This document shows positions 1-11,440 of a DNA stretch of 64,000 nt, piece after piece. A program made the position numbers and the translations under genes. Under the pieces are notes generated by a model, which saw only the letters and a program-made list of their open reading frames with translations, ran no database searches and was not told where the DNA came from. The stretch is from Chaenocephalus aceratus (taxonomy: Eukaryota; Chordata; Actinopteri; Perciformes; Channichthyidae), in the NCBI GenBank assembly GCA_023974075.1, contig JAMFTG010000058.1, positions 85,001-149,000 of the forward strand. Reading direction: 5' to 3'. Positions within the stretch are counted from its first letter, which is position 1; every line of letters starts with the position of its first letter.

Positions 1-485
1 ATAGCCCTATAGTTTAAATCTACTACCCACACATGAACATATGGAAATGGATTACTAATGTATGTATTTAGGAACCTATCCATGTGATTTTTAGTGGGGG
101 TCGACCTCAAATCCTCTAGGGGGGTCCAGGGGCATGCCCCCGGTAAGATTTTATTTTGGAGTTAAATAAAATAAAGAGACTAGATCTATGGAAACACCTA
201 TATTAAACAGAACTGTATACATTTCAATAATCATAAAATCATGGCCATAACCAATAACATACCATTTCCAATATGAACAAAACACTGAAACTTGTTTATT
301 TATTTTTGGTTCATTTATAGTTGTGAGTGTGTCTGTGCTCCTGAATCAGCCTCTCCTGTCTCCCTCCTCTCCCCCTGCTCCTCTTTGAGGCAGCAGCAAA
401 GACTAGTTTTCTCTCAACAAGTTTTAAAAGTGTATCTTACCTAGTTAACTTTTTATTTATTTATTCATGCATATTTTACTAATCA
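1..485. other. Unassigned AT-rich sequence, no gene
   Basis: I see no supported reading frame. A short G/C palindrome lies near 130-143 (GGGGCATGCCCC) and a pyrimidine-rich stretch lies at 350-385. The sequence around 100-145 resembles hAT-derived interiors in fish, but no ends can be defined. Confidence 0.4.
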
Positions 486-493
486 CATTACAT

Positions 494-845
494 TTCATTT
501 AGACATTACATTACACTGCATTTAGCCGACGCTTTTATCCAAAGCGACTTACAATAAGTGCGTTCGACCAACAAAATACAAACTTGAAAAAACAGAATCA
601 TATAAGTACATCAGGTTTCTTAGAGCCAAAACATTTCAAGTGCTACTCAACTGGCTTTAGATAAGCTGACGCTTTTATCCAAAGCGACTTATAATGACCG
701 ATTACAGGGACACTCTCCCTGGAGTAACTAAGGGCTAAGTGCCTTACTCAAGGGCACACTAGTGGTGGTGTTCCTGGCGGGATTTGAACTCACAGCCTTC
801 CGATATTCAGCCCACCTCACTATCCATATTAGACCAATCACTACC
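494..845. repeat. Teleost interspersed repeat (GCATTTAGCCGACGC type)
   Basis: The phrase 'gacgcttttatccaaagcgactta' occurs twice, near 526 and 669, followed by a stretch ending in 'gggatttgaac'. From memory this phrase is very common in fish introns and UTRs. The terminal 'ggatttgaactc' resembles a tRNA-type B box, so a SINE origin is possible, but I cannot assign a family. Confidence 0.45.
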
Positions 846-1290
846 CTCTCAAATGGACATATGTGTTTACATAAATGGTGACCACACCGTTTGAGACCCA
901 CTGAGAACTTAGACTAAGTTAACTTTCTAAACACTAAGAGAGTCCTTTACCTCACCTGAGCTGAGCTTATCCCGAGCTTGAATGACACACAGAGACCAAT
1001 CAAGGGCTTTGATTTATGATCTGTATGACAGTAGCCATGTCGGCAGGCCACATCATGTGGACAGCCAGTCACCCTGTGTGAGGCAGGCCACTTAACAGGC
1101 CAGAAGTAGGCGAGATCAGAAGCGAGGGACCATTGTCCACAAGTTAATGAATCGCAGCTGGTGTCGTGGTCACGGACGAATAACATTTTTTTTAATAAAA
1201 AAAAACTAAATGGGTCGCGAAATATACTTGGGCGGCCGGCCCAAGTATAGTCTATGTGTGGGAAACCCTGCCTTTACAACCCCCAGTTAA
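846..1290. other. Sequence with hAT-like termini, no gene
   Basis: The stretch near 884-901 ends in 'tttgagacccactg', which resembles a hAT right end (CAGTGGGTCTCAAA in reverse). A near-perfect palindrome around GGCCGGCC lies at 1227-1248, and 'gtgggaaaccctg' near 1260 resembles another hAT terminus (CAGGGTTTCCC). No matching left ends or target duplications were found. The short reading frame on the minus strand here shows no recognisable domain. Confidence 0.3.
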
Positions 1291-1333
1291 TACAGTGTAG
1301 GCGGAGCCGTGACGTCATCTTCAATGTGTGTCT

Positions 1334-1914
1334 CTACCCGATCTGCAGCCCTGCCCTATCTGCAGTGCGCATGTGCGAGATGGTCCGCCATATTTGACAA
1401 CTCCATACGGCAACTCTAATGGGACATTTGACACAGTGGCGTTTGGCAAAGCAGAAAAAGAACACTCAAAAAACCCGACAATATTAATCTGAACGAGAGA
1501 GACGAGTTATTGTTATTACAACGTGACTTCACTATTATTGAGCAACTCCTTTTGTTGGGTCATTTTATTGGGTTAAGTGCATTGTCAGAATAAGTGAGAA
1601 ATGGATGTAACTTCTGTTGGACAGCCATCATACATGCTGAAGAAATATTGACTGAATGTATGCAATATGTATGGCATTCATAATGTATATCTAATTACAT
1701 TAACTGTGAATGTCCTTCATTTTATTTCAAATTAAATGAAAAAATATTTTAATAAAGATATTTGAGACGTTTATGACTCGCGCATGCACGATGCAAATCG
1801 GGCAGCCGTCTAGACATCAAATGTCCTATTAGAGTTGCCGTATGGAGTTGTCAAATATGGCGGACCTTCTCGCACATGCGCACTGCAGATAGGGCAGGGC
1901 TGCAGATCGGGTAG
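1334..1914. mobile_element. MITE-like element with ~98-bp inverted repeats
   Basis: Bases 1334-1431 and 1817-1914 are near-perfect inverted repeats beginning CTACCCGATCTGCAG and ending at ACATTTGA. About 385 bp of non-coding sequence lies between them. Related copies are at 53826-54280 (left arm lost) and reversed at 61590-62130. Weaker inverted similarity continues outward (TGTCNCTACCC), so the true ends may lie slightly further out. No transposase is encoded, and no target duplication could be fixed because the element is embedded in repeat X. Confidence 0.7.
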
Positions 1915-3475
1915 TGACAATGTGAACCACAAAACCAACATCAGCCGTTAGCTGTTAGCCCTCAGAGCTCACAGCTCCTCGTATCTGTTCAGAAACTAGA
2001 CAGAAGTTAAACAAGTACAAACCACAGACTGTCCGTGTCATGGAGAATACAGTCGCTGCTTTATTTATGTCTGTATAGGGCGTTCCGAGCTGAATAAGGG
2101 CGTCAAATGAAGGCAAGACGCCCGCCTGGCGGAAACGCTGGAGTTAGGAATATATTGTGATGAAGTGCACACTGACCTGAGCTCCAGGGGCCTCCTTCTT
2201 CTCCTCCATGCTGCTCATCAGCTGTCCTGATGAAGACCACAGAGCTGCTTCATTATTAATATAATACAAATATTTAGATATAATTCATCATAAACTGTCA
2301 GCAGTGAAGAGGAGGAATTCAAAGAGTTTATTCAATGATATGTTCTATTTCTAGATGCTTCTATGTAGTGTTTTATCACACCACGTGCAGTGCCTTGTCT
2401 CATCTCTGCTGCTGTGACGTAAACATGGTCCAAATGGATCCATTTGGTCAATGTGATGCTAAGCAGAGGAGAACATGGTAGAAAGGTCAGATAGTTATTA
2501 ACGTTACATGCACATGACTTTAACCATTACGATAACAACTTGGTTTTCTGTGTAAATTATTATTAATATAATACAAATATTTAGATATAATTCATCATAA
2601 TCTGTGTAGCAACTTACATTCTAACTTACAGCTCACAGTTAGTTCACTTTTATTTCATTAAAATGACTTTATTCACATAGAAAGTGACATTAATGGATGT
2701 TTGAACCACGGTTATAACGCTATCCGTGTGAAACTATCACGAAGTTAACACAGAAAGCAAACATTAGCTAGTGAGACTGTTTAATGTACTCCATGTATAC
2801 AGTATTTTCTGTATATTGTGTATTCTTTAGATACTCTAGTGATATGTGTCCTGTGTGTATACGTGCTGCTAATGCTTCATTTTTATTATCTTATTGCATC
2901 TTTTAAATATGTTTAACTCGTGTAATGCCTGAAAACACTTCTGCTGGGACACAATCATTTCCCAGTTTAAGATAAATCATTATTTAAATAAAGTATATCT
3001 ATTTATCTAATGAGCTAAACCGTCGCTTAGCTTAGCGTTAGCAGCTAACTGAAGAACCCCATTCATTTCAATAGGAAAATGCTACGTCGCGGTGAATGAC
3101 GATGCTAATAAGCTAGTTAGCATACATTTAAAACCATATCTATGGTAAAGAGCACCAACACAACAACTCTAACCGTCTTAAAGACAACTGGTGTAATAAA
3201 TAACTAACATAAAGTCAGCTGAGCATTACAAATCAACTGTTACTCCCGAGAGCCGAACTGGATTAATAACTGTAGCTGTTAGACTGTAGCTGTTAAACAA
3301 TAGCTTTCAGACTTTATTTAAAGATAGTTTGAGACTATCTTTGTCGCACATTTAAAGTTTTTTTTTTCTACCAAGATTACAGCTGTTGTGTTAAATAAGA
3401 TAACTTCTGATTCGTGATTAACTGTAAGCTAACCGGTGTAAATCCACTCACCTATTGTTTTGTCCTTCTTCTTCT

Positions 3476-3800
3476 CTCGTTTTCTTCTTCTTCTTCTTCT
3501 TTCGTGTTATTGGCGGTTGGCAAACCAACTTGTAGGTGGATTACCGCCACCAACTGGACTGGAGTGTGGACAAGAGACTATGCAGGAAACAAGAAACAAA
3601 AGAAAGAACCAAAACTCTAGATTATTTTAAATGTATCAATTTCTCGTAGAAATTTAATAATCTCACAATATATTGCCTGATTTTTCCCTAACAGCCCTGA
3701 TAGCGACAAGTCATGGAATGTTGCTTTCTTCAGTGTCTGTAAAAGCACATTTCTCTGAGTACCATATGTCCTGCAAAGCAGTAAAACATGCTCAGCATGT
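3476..3800 (-). mobile_element. I/Nimb-like LINE 3' end (reverse), copy A
   Basis: On the minus strand this gives the terminal coding part and 3' UTR of the LINE seen at 12878-13895, ending in 'ttggtggcggtaat...ttgccaaccgcc' and a (GAA)n-like tail (3476-3510). It is broken at ~3800, where LINE-A starts. Confidence 0.75.
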
Positions 3801-3923
3801 CGCCTCGAGCTGGTCCTGCTTCGCCTATCCTGCTATAGGCCTACTGAGGAGGTTCTGCACCGGGGATATCGCGAGGAGAACGGAGCGCCTCCACATTTCG
3901 GGCCTGCTTGCACGCCTATCCGG

Positions 3924-4267
3924 ATGCTCTGCTGGTCTGGGAAAATGGCCCATATCGGGATTCTGCTGTGCCTGTTAACTGTTTTGGACTATGAGAAGAT
4001 CTCTAGTCATTCTGAGAAGACTACTGGATTCAGGTCTGTTCTGCCACCCGCAGTGGGTATCCCCTGCAAAGGTTCGGATGTGTTGCTCAAACAATTACCG
4101 GTTGCCTTGTCACAGTCAATCTGCTCGACTAAATATGTTTGTCTTTTTTATTTTCCTGCGATGATGGTTCTTCAGGACTGCTTCTTAAGCTCAAATCACA
4201 CTCTCGCAGACTTTTCCGGTGTTTCTAAATTAGATGACAATGTATGTGTGTCATTTAAGAGGAAAAG
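3924..4267 (+). pseudogene. LINE-A upstream reading frame (possible ORF1 remnant)
   Basis: An open frame from ATG 3924 runs through this stretch, but one frame away from the endonuclease. Its last in-frame residues before the overlap are leucine-rich (CLVLLL). Reading on in the endonuclease frame gives KLSGNVQPNPGP. A single-base slip near 4270-4285 would join the two into a leucine-rich run followed by a 2A-like motif, an arrangement known from some CR1/L2/Rex-type LINEs. I recognise no esterase, PHD or RRM domain. It could also be 5' UTR that happens to be open. Confidence 0.4.
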
Positions 4268-5248
4268 ATGCCTGGTTTTGTTGTTAAACTGTCAGGAAAT
4301 GTACAACCTAACCCTGGTCCGCCCAGTAGTAATAGCCACATCTCTACTCCTGCTGATTTTAAAGCTAGGTCTGGGTTGGGTTTCATCCACTTGAATGTGC
4401 GCAGTCTGTTAGGTAAACTAGATGCTGTCCGTATCTGGGCAAAATCGACTGACGCTGACGTCATTGTCTTATCTGAAACATGGCTAAACAAATCTATTCT
4501 GGCCACTGACGTCGCCTTAAATGGTTTTAATGTGTATCGTACCGACCGGCCTAATAAAGGTGGTGGCGTTGCAATTTATGTTAAGAATAAGTTCAGTGTA
4601 ACCACATTAGTTTCCAAATCGATCAGTAAGCAATTTGAATTTTTAGCCTTAAATATAGAAGTGGCAAAGGGTCAACAGGTCATGGTGGTGGGCAGCTACA
4701 GACCCCCCTCAGCTGTCAAAGACTCCTTGTCTTCACTAGCAAATCTTTTATCCCAGCTAGACTACAAGGACATAGTGCTACTTGGAGATTTTAACTGGGA
4801 CTGGTTAACTGCAGAGTCAGAGGATTTTACAAACCTTTGTATCTCTTTAAATGTTACTCAGATTGTGGACAGTCCTACTCGCCCAAATATTAAGTCCCCT
4901 AATAAATCCTCCCTAATTGATCTCATTTTAACTAATGTTCCCCATAAATACTCAGCTGTGGGAGTATTTGCAAATGATCTGAGCGATCACTGTGTTGTAG
5001 CCACAATTAGGGACACTAAGGTCCAAAAGGTTAAACCTCGCATTATCATCAAGAGAGACATAAAACATTTTGTGGAGCAGGGTTTTGTGCATGATCTGTT
5101 TGATTTTGATTGGAGTAAAATCGATCTGTGTGCTGATGTAGAAACCGCATGGTCTTATTTTTATCTTGGTTTTATGGAGATCATTGATAGACATGCACCC
5201 CTGCGTAAATTTAGAGTAAAGGGACGAGACACTCCTGGTTCCTGCTGA
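4268..5248 (+). pseudogene. LINE-A AP-type endonuclease with 2A-like N-terminus
   Basis: The 326-residue frame is the apurinic endonuclease that nicks target DNA for target-primed reverse transcription. Visible motifs are FIHLNVRSLLGK (residues ~39-50), VIVLSETWL (~65-73, catalytic Glu), GGGVAIYV, GSYRPPS, LLGDFNWDW (catalytic Asp/Asn) and DLSDHCVV (C-terminal Ser-Asp-His). Residues 10-18 read GNVQPNPGP, a 2A-like motif, right at the start of the frame. The upstream stop is at 4256, so this ATG is the first possible start, although the natural protein probably began further upstream. The frame ends early at 5246. The next frame continues with a basic linker (ELSSLLHERNKAW...), so one base was lost or gained near 5230. 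Confidence 0.85.
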
Positions 5249-5523
5249 GCTGTCCAGTCTCCTTCATGAGAGAAACAAGGCCTGGGCAAAGGCTAGGAAA
5301 TCAGGCTCAGAGATAGAATGGCTGCGTTTTAGGCAGCTAAGGAATAGCTTCACTTCAAATGAAAAAAGTGCAAAGTCGAAGTACTATTTGTCAGTTACCA
5401 CAGAAAACCTAAATAATCCTAGGACATTTTGGAAAGCAATAAAATCGATTTCCACTTGATATCCGTAATGAGCTCCCTCCGTGCCTTACCACAGTATCTG
5501 GCTCTATATCGGACAGGGCCACT

Positions 5524-6735
5524 ATGCTAAATTGCTTTAATGAGCATTTTGTGTCCTGCGGTTCTATGTTTGATTCTGTGACTAACTCTGCTTCTGTGAA
5601 CACCACAGTCTGTGACTCTGAACAACGTGGTCTGGAAAACCCTTTCAGTTTTACTCCTTTTACTGTCAATGTTGTTCATGAAGCCTTATCTAAGTTAGAT
5701 CCTAGGAAACCGGCTGGCCCGGACAACTTAGAACCTTTCTTTTTAAAGATAGCTGCAGATTTTATTGCTCCACCTCTTACTTCTCGTTTTAACCTCTCCC
5801 TCAGCACAAATACAATTCCAAAAGTATGGAAGTCTGCTTATGTCTTGCCTTTACTGAAAGGAGGGGAGGCAACTATTTTAAATAACTATAGGCCCGTCTC
5901 TAAATTGTCAGTTCTGGCTCAGGTTCTTGAACGCCTAGTGAGTGAACAGGTAAAGGAGTTTTTATGTACAAATGACATCCTGTCTAAACATCAGTCAGGC
6001 TTCAGAAAGAAACACAGCACCATCACTGCCACGATGAAAGTGGTGAATGACATTACTAGTATTTTAGATAATAAGCAGAGTTGTGCAGCTCTGTTTATTG
6101 ACCTGTCCAAAGCGGTTGACACCGTGGATCATCTCATCTTAAAGCAGAGGCTACTCAGTATTGGCATATCCAGCCTTGCAGTGGGTGGTTTGTGAACTAC
6201 CTCTCTGAAAGGTCCCAATGTGTTCACTTTGATGGGCTGTCTTCTGAGTGGTTAAACATTTCTAATGGTGTTCTTCAAGGTTCTGTTTTAGGACCACTTT
6301 TATTCTCCATATATTAACAGCGTAGGTGATAATGTGGATGAAGCTACTTTACATTTTTATGCGGATGATACTGTGATGTATTGTGCAGGTCGCTCCATTA
6401 AGGAGGCTGGTGTTAAATTACAGGCTGTTTTTAACACTATTCAGACTCAGCTCTCTGAATTAAAGCTTCTTTTAAATGTGGATAAAACCAAGGTAATGCT
6501 CTTTTCAAAAGCAAAAAAGACACCAGAGCCTGTTTTAGATATTGTAACTACGCAAGGAACAAAACTTGAAGTTGTTGCCTGTTACAAATACCTGGGTATC
6601 TGGCTTGATGATTGTCTCTCTTTTAAACTTCATGTCAATAACCTGCTTAGAAAGCTGAGGGTTAGGCTAGGGTTCTTTTTCAGGAACAAGTCCTGTTTCT
6701 CGCTTGAGGCCAGGAAAAGGCTCTGTGACCTTTGA
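5524..6735 (+). pseudogene. LINE-A reverse transcriptase (frameshifted)
   Basis: The RNA-dependent DNA polymerase lies in two frames. The first (5524-6195) shows KPAGPDNL, NNYRPVS, HQSGFRKKHST and [14 protein letters not shown] (motif A; the usual Phe after Ala is Val here). The second (6334-6735) shows HFYADDTVMY (motif C, catalytic Asp pair), LNVDKTKVMLF and YKYLGIWLDD. Between them a third frame (6184-6320) carries [17 protein letters not shown] (motif B). At least two single-base shifts break the domain. Confidence 0.85.
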
Positions 6736-6738
6736 CCT

Positions 6739-7205
6739 GTGCTGGACTCTGGGGATCTGGTCTATATGAATGCACCTGCCAATTGCCTGGTCAAGTTAGA
6801 TGCTGCGTATCACAGCGCTCTGAGATTTGTGACAAACTGTAAAGCATTAACCCATCACTGTACCCTGTATGCAAGGGCTGGTTTGCTTTCACTAACTGTA
6901 CGGAGGCTCAGTCACTGGTATATTTTATATACAAAGCCATGCTAGGGAAACTTCCATCTTATATCTGCTCCCTGATCTCACGGAGAATTGTAAGTGGCTA
7001 CTGCCTGAGATCGAATGCTGTGGTTTTATTAAATGTGCCAGCTGCTAGGACTGTCTTAGGGAAGCAGCTTTTAGATGCAGCTCCTCTGTCTTGGAACAGT
7101 CTGCAAATTAAATGGAAACTGAGCAATCTGGTGCCACTAAATGTTTTTAAAGCTCGGTTGGATGCTACTCAATCAGAAGCTATTGGTACCTGTTTATGTG
7201 GATAA
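6739..7205 (+). pseudogene. LINE-A C-terminal region
   Basis: Two overlapping frames (6739-6945 and 6939-7205) continue the protein after the reverse transcriptase. They contain LDYGDLVYMNAP-like and RRLSHWY segments and end in WNSLQ...LVPLNVFKARL, typical of the C-terminal tail of CR1/L2-type LINE proteins. A reversed copy at 27745-28228 shows the same segments. No zinc finger is visible. Confidence 0.7.
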
Positions 7206-7358
7206 TTTTGTAAATGATGCTGTATGATGTCCTTTTGTTGTTCTATTTATGTTTTTATGTTTCATGTGGAACTACTTGAGCAGGTCTCCCTTGGAAAAGA
7301 GATCAATGATCTCAATGGGATTTTATCTGTATAAATAAAGGTTTGAAATGAAATGAAA

Positions 7359-8562
7359 TTAATGGTTGTTTGAACCACGGTTATAACGCTATCCGTGTGT
7401 AACTATCACTAAGTTAACACAGAAAGCAAACATTAGCTAGTGAGACTGTTTAATGTACACCATGTATACAGTATTTTCTGTATATTGTGTATTCTTTAGA
7501 TACTCTAGTGATATGTGTCCTGTGTGTATACTTGCTGCTAATGCTTCATTTTTATTATCTTATTGCATCTTTTAAATATGTTTAACTCGTGTAATGCCTG
7601 AAAACACTTCTGCTGTGACACATTCATTTCCCAGTTTAAGATAAATCATTATTTAAATAAAGTATATCTATTTATCTAATGAGCTAAACCGTCGCTTAGC
7701 TTAGCGTTAGCAGCTAACTGAAGAACCCCATTCATTTCAATGGGAAAATGCTACGTCGCAGTGAATGACGATGCTAATAAGCTAGTTAGCATACATTTAA
7801 AACCATATCTATGGCAAAGAGCACCAACACAACAACTCAAACCGTCTTAAAGACAACTGGTGTAATAAATAACTAACATAAAGTCAGCTGAGCATTACAA
7901 ATCAACTGTTACTCCCCAGAGCCGAACTGGAATAATAACTGTAGCTGTTAGCCGATAGCTGTTAGACTGTAGCTTTTAGACGATAGCTTTCAGACTTTAT
8001 TTAAAGATAGTTTGAGACTATCTTTGTCGCACATTTTAAATGTTTTTTGTGAGTTTTTTCTACCAAGATTACAGCTGTTGTGTTAAATAAGATAACTTCT
8101 GATTCGTGATTAACTGTAAGCTAAGAGGTGTACATCCACTCACCTCTTGTTTCTTCTTCTTCGTCGTGTTATTGGCGGGGCAAACCAACTTGTAGGTGCA
8201 TTACCGCCACCAACTGGACTGGAGTGTGGACAAGAGACTATGCAGAAAACAAGAAACAAAAGAAAGAACCAAAACTCTAGATTATTTTAAATGTATCAAT
8301 TTCTCTTAGAAATTTAATAATCTCACAATATATATGCCTGATGTTTTCCCTAACAACCCTGATAGCGACAAGTCATGGAATGTTGCTTTCTTCAGTGTCT
8401 GGAAAAGCACATTTCTCTGAGTACTATATTTCCTGCAAAGCAGTAAAACATGCTCAACAGTTTCTGGCTGGCTGCAGTGTACACACTTTCCGGTTGGATG
8501 CTTTCCTATTATACTTAAAGTATGATTGAGACCTGTATGACCTATTCTCATCCGAGAAATTA
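7359..8562 (+). repeat. Repeat unit X, copy B (3' part)
   Basis: It starts at the X position equivalent to ~2692 and runs through the I/Nimb LINE tail (8150-8562, reversed). It joins LINE-A's 3' tail directly at 7358/7359. Because copy A continues well past the equivalent point before LINE-A begins, LINE-A did not simply split one X copy; a duplication or rearrangement is implied. Confidence 0.7.
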
Positions 8563-9240
8563 AAAAGTGATGCTGTTAGATGCTCGAGAATTGTTGTTAC
8601 GGAAACAGAGGGGTTTTAGGTTGCCATAAGGCTGTTGACGAGGTGGAGAGAGAGATATTGAGCGAGGCAGAGTGCGTGTGCACAGTCTGCTTGCGCACAG
8701 AGCGGGAGTTTGTGAGAGAGCCGGCTTGAGAGTCAATTTCACGTCATCCCGTGCAACTCGCCTATTGTAGTGGATTACATATTAACACATGTGAGTGTGA
8801 AGGTCCAGAGTCAGAGACCCGCCCCCTGCTTCCTGTCTGTTGCTCAGCAACATGGACATGTTCCACTCTGACACAACGTCTGCTTCCTTCTCATCATTAC
8901 TCTTCTTTCCTGAGAAGCGATCAACATCTCTGGGAGGGGACAGACTTTGGCACTAAGATGGAGTTGTAGAGATATACAACTTGAATTGTGTGAATTTAAA
9001 GATTAGGTTCCTGTTGTAAGGTCCAAGCGAGGGGGGGTGTCTTTGTTTGCGTCACCAAATCTACTTTCAGTCTTTTTGCATCTTTTTTAACACTTGTTCT
9101 GTATTCATGTGATCGTTCTAAGTCGTCTGTTTTGATCCCCTTTCAGTCCTTTTGCTTTCTAAGTGGTTGCTTTGTGTATGTTTCAGTACTTCCTCCTCTC
9201 CTTGCAGTAACTCAGCTTCTCTCTGATGTTTCTTTAGTCA
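8563..9240. other. Unassigned sequence, no gene
   Basis: No domain-bearing frame was found on either strand. It contains a purine-rich patch (8640-8720) and ordinary mixed sequence. Confidence 0.4.
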
Positions 9241-9790
9241 TTTGATCATGGCCGTGGGAAGGGGGGGTGCTGAGGGGGCTGCAGCACCCCCACCTGCTGG
9301 CGGAGAGTTGTAACTGCAACGCCAAAAAGTTCACTGATCAAATCAATACAAAAGTTTTATTTTGAGTGTGTTTGAGTTAGCATTTCAGTGTAAGCAGTCT
9401 CTAAAAAGCTTCACGATAAGAGAAAGGGATCATGCAGTGTGCTTCTTCTGTTGCTCTGCTATGGAAAAGAAGCTCGTCAGTGCAGATCAGGGATGGGATG
9501 TTTTGTGAAAGCACGGTTTAAGAACTGGCAAAAGGCAGAGGAAACATTTAGGGAGCATGAGAAGTCCCATCAACACACAGGCCGTCAACAAGCTGGCAGC
9601 ATGACAACGAACACCGATGAACGCGCTGCTCTCACAAGCTGCTGCTAAAGACCAAATGACTGCATTTAGTGTGACGCTATTATACCGGACCCTCCCCCTC
9701 GTTCTGCGGAGGGAGCCTCGTCTGAAGCGCAAACGCAGTGGAGGCGCCACAGTTTCACCGCTGCTGTGATTGTTGTTCATTCATTTAAGT
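9241..9790 (+). mobile_element. hAT-type fragment with TTF-like zinc finger
   Basis: The stretch near 9258-9290 (GGGGGTGCTGAGGGGGCTGCAGCACCCCC) resembles the start of teleost hAT elements. Downstream, 9400-9600 encodes in two frames RDHAVCFFC and RFKNWQKAEETFREHEKS with a following His, which match the TTF-type zinc finger at the N-terminus of hAT transposases (Cys-x2-Cys, then NW-K-A-...F-x2-HE-S-x2-H). One frameshift lies near 9500. No catalytic RNase H-like or dimerisation domain follows, so only the DNA-binding end survives. Confidence 0.6.
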
Positions 9791-10170
9791 CTTTGTGCAT
9801 CTTGTTGTGATCCAGAAACAGAGAGGAATCAATCAAACACAGATATAGCTGATCAGTCATTATTATTTAGTTTAGTCTCATGACATCCTTAGGATTAGTC
9901 AACTAACAAAGGTGAAGTGTTTTTATAACCTGAGGCCTTCTCTGAACTTCCTCTACCCTCGGTGTCAGCTCACTTCAAATGAACACATCTATTGATAACT
10001 CAGAAGGACCATCGTCTCTCTAACTGTGTGTGACCCAGCTCAGTAACACACATCATATAGCTCAGCATGCGACCTTAATGAATATCAGAAATACGCTGTA
10101 TTAAACATTCTGCTATAACACTCTTTTTAAAGACACCTTTTTTCTATATGGTCTCCAGTGTGTTCCAACC
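9791..10170. other. Unassigned sequence, no gene
   Basis: I see no reading frame with a recognisable domain and no repeat shared with the rest of the window. Confidence 0.4.
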
Positions 10171-11091
10171 CACTCTTACAAAAAAATGTGTAATAACTAC
10201 GTTGGTCCACTACGTAGGACGTAGTATTTCTACAAAAACGCCTCTGAAATTGTAAAATGCCTACGTTTTTTTTCACCATTCATTGCAATGGCTGGCGTCT
10301 ATGTTACGTGATCTTCACATTTGTCTCTGCAGAAGAAAAAAACCATGGCTGAACTTCGTTTTTATTCTCGGTGTAAAATGCCTATTTTAAAGTTAGTTTG
10401 GCCATTAAAATGCGTTTTGATGTCATTTGATGCGAGAAATATGAGTTGTTATTTCAGATTGTGTGTGCAGTGGATGCACATGATCTTTAGTTTGCTAGTT
10501 ATTACGAAGATTACTTCAGGAAATTGTGTCTATACAACGTTTTCATTGTCACCAAGGTGGTTGCTAGGGACGCTGCTATCGATATTATTTCTGTTATGTT
10601 GTGTAACTGTTTAATGGTGTTATCTTTATTGCTAGCCCCTTCCCCGTCAATGTATAGTGTTTGGTCCACAGCGCAAATATATTAGTTTAACAAAAATCTG
10701 CATCTAAAATTGTGGCATAGATACGTTATTTTCCCCTGTGCAATTCTCCATTTACTCAACAATAAACATAATTATCCTTTGTTTATGTATTTGTTTGATT
10801 AATAAACACAAGTTGGAGTCCGTCAGGACCGAGGGTCGGAGCAGCTCATTTGCTTTTGGAATATTACACCGGGAAGTAATATTCTCTCCGCTTCGCTTGA
10901 CAAACCCCGTGATAGTCCTCAAGCTCTGTGATTGGAGAGTGTGCCGAGCGTCGAACAGCACTTGAAATGGGATGGAACCACGGCAGACTGTCCAAAACTG
11001 GATTTGAATGGGTCCACCGCGTCCCCCCTCTCCCACCCCATCCCCAGAACTACACATGCTGGCTATTGTTTTCGCAACATGTTCTCTATGG

Positions 11092-11440
11092 CAGTGCTTC
11101 TCAAAGTGTGGTCCGCGGACCACTGGTGGTCCGTGAGCGCCCCCTAGTGGTCCGTGAGTATATTGGTAACATTTCACATTTGAAATTAATTAATTAATTA
11201 AAGTTTTCCGCACTCTCGCGGGAATATCTCCGCAATGGAGGGAGCTTAAGTTTCACTTTCGATTGCAAGATATAGCCCAGATAAACACCTTCATCACACA
11301 TGTTGCCACTTGTTTGTACCATTTTCAGGCGATTTGTAAAAACGATGTGTTTTTAGATATTTGTGGAGTTAGGTGGTCCGCGCGAGTGTTTTTTTTATTG
11401 GTTAAGTGGTCCTTGGTATGAAAAAGTTTTAGAAACACTG
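11092..11440. mobile_element. 349-bp hAT MITE, 8-bp duplication CTCTATGG
   Basis: It begins CAGTGCTTCTCAAAG and ends GTTTTAGAAACACTG, imperfect hAT (Charlie-like) terminal repeats. CTCTATGG flanks both sides (11084-11091 and 11441-11448). It has no coding capacity and is nested in the long-inverted-repeat element. Confidence 0.92.

Larger units (their letters stand above)
1291..3800 (+). repeat. Composite repeat unit X, copy A
   Basis: This block recurs at 7359-8562 (partial), reversed at 13190-14268 plus 18090-18815, at 53826-58690, and reversed at 61535-62165. In order it holds a MITE-like inverted-repeat element, ~1.5 kb of non-coding sequence rich in 'ttatagata/aatatttagatataattc' stretches, and the reversed 3' end of an I/Nimb LINE (from about 3476). 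The shared order across copies shows that the whole block was duplicated rather than assembled anew each time. It stops at ~3800, where LINE-A begins. Confidence 0.75.
3801..7358 (+). mobile_element. LINE-A: near-full-length APE-type non-LTR retrotransposon
   Basis: The element reads as a 5' region (3801-4267), an AP-type endonuclease (4268-5245), a linker, a reverse transcriptase (about 5524-6735) and a C-terminal region (6739-7205). A 3' UTR follows, ending in TTTGAAATGAAATGAAAT, a short TGAAA-type tail at 7341-7358. Shorter reversed copies of its 3' part lie at 25632-25746 and 27592-28500, which confirms the 3' end. The frame changes at about 5230, 5458, 6185, 6310 and 6735, so it is not functional as shown. 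The domain order and YADD motif place it in the CR1/L2/Rex1 group; the exact clade is not resolved. Confidence 0.85.

Noticed and set aside
494..845. tRNA gene suggested by the 'ggatttgaactc' B-box-like sequence
   Set aside because: No matching A box or cloverleaf could be drawn; at most a SINE-type relic.
947..1186. 79-residue minus-strand frame
   Set aside because: No recognisable domain, splice context or paralogue; consistent with chance.
10752..11197. Overlapping frames of up to 141 residues on both strands
   Set aside because: They cross the boundary of the 349-bp hAT insertion and the interior of a non-coding element.
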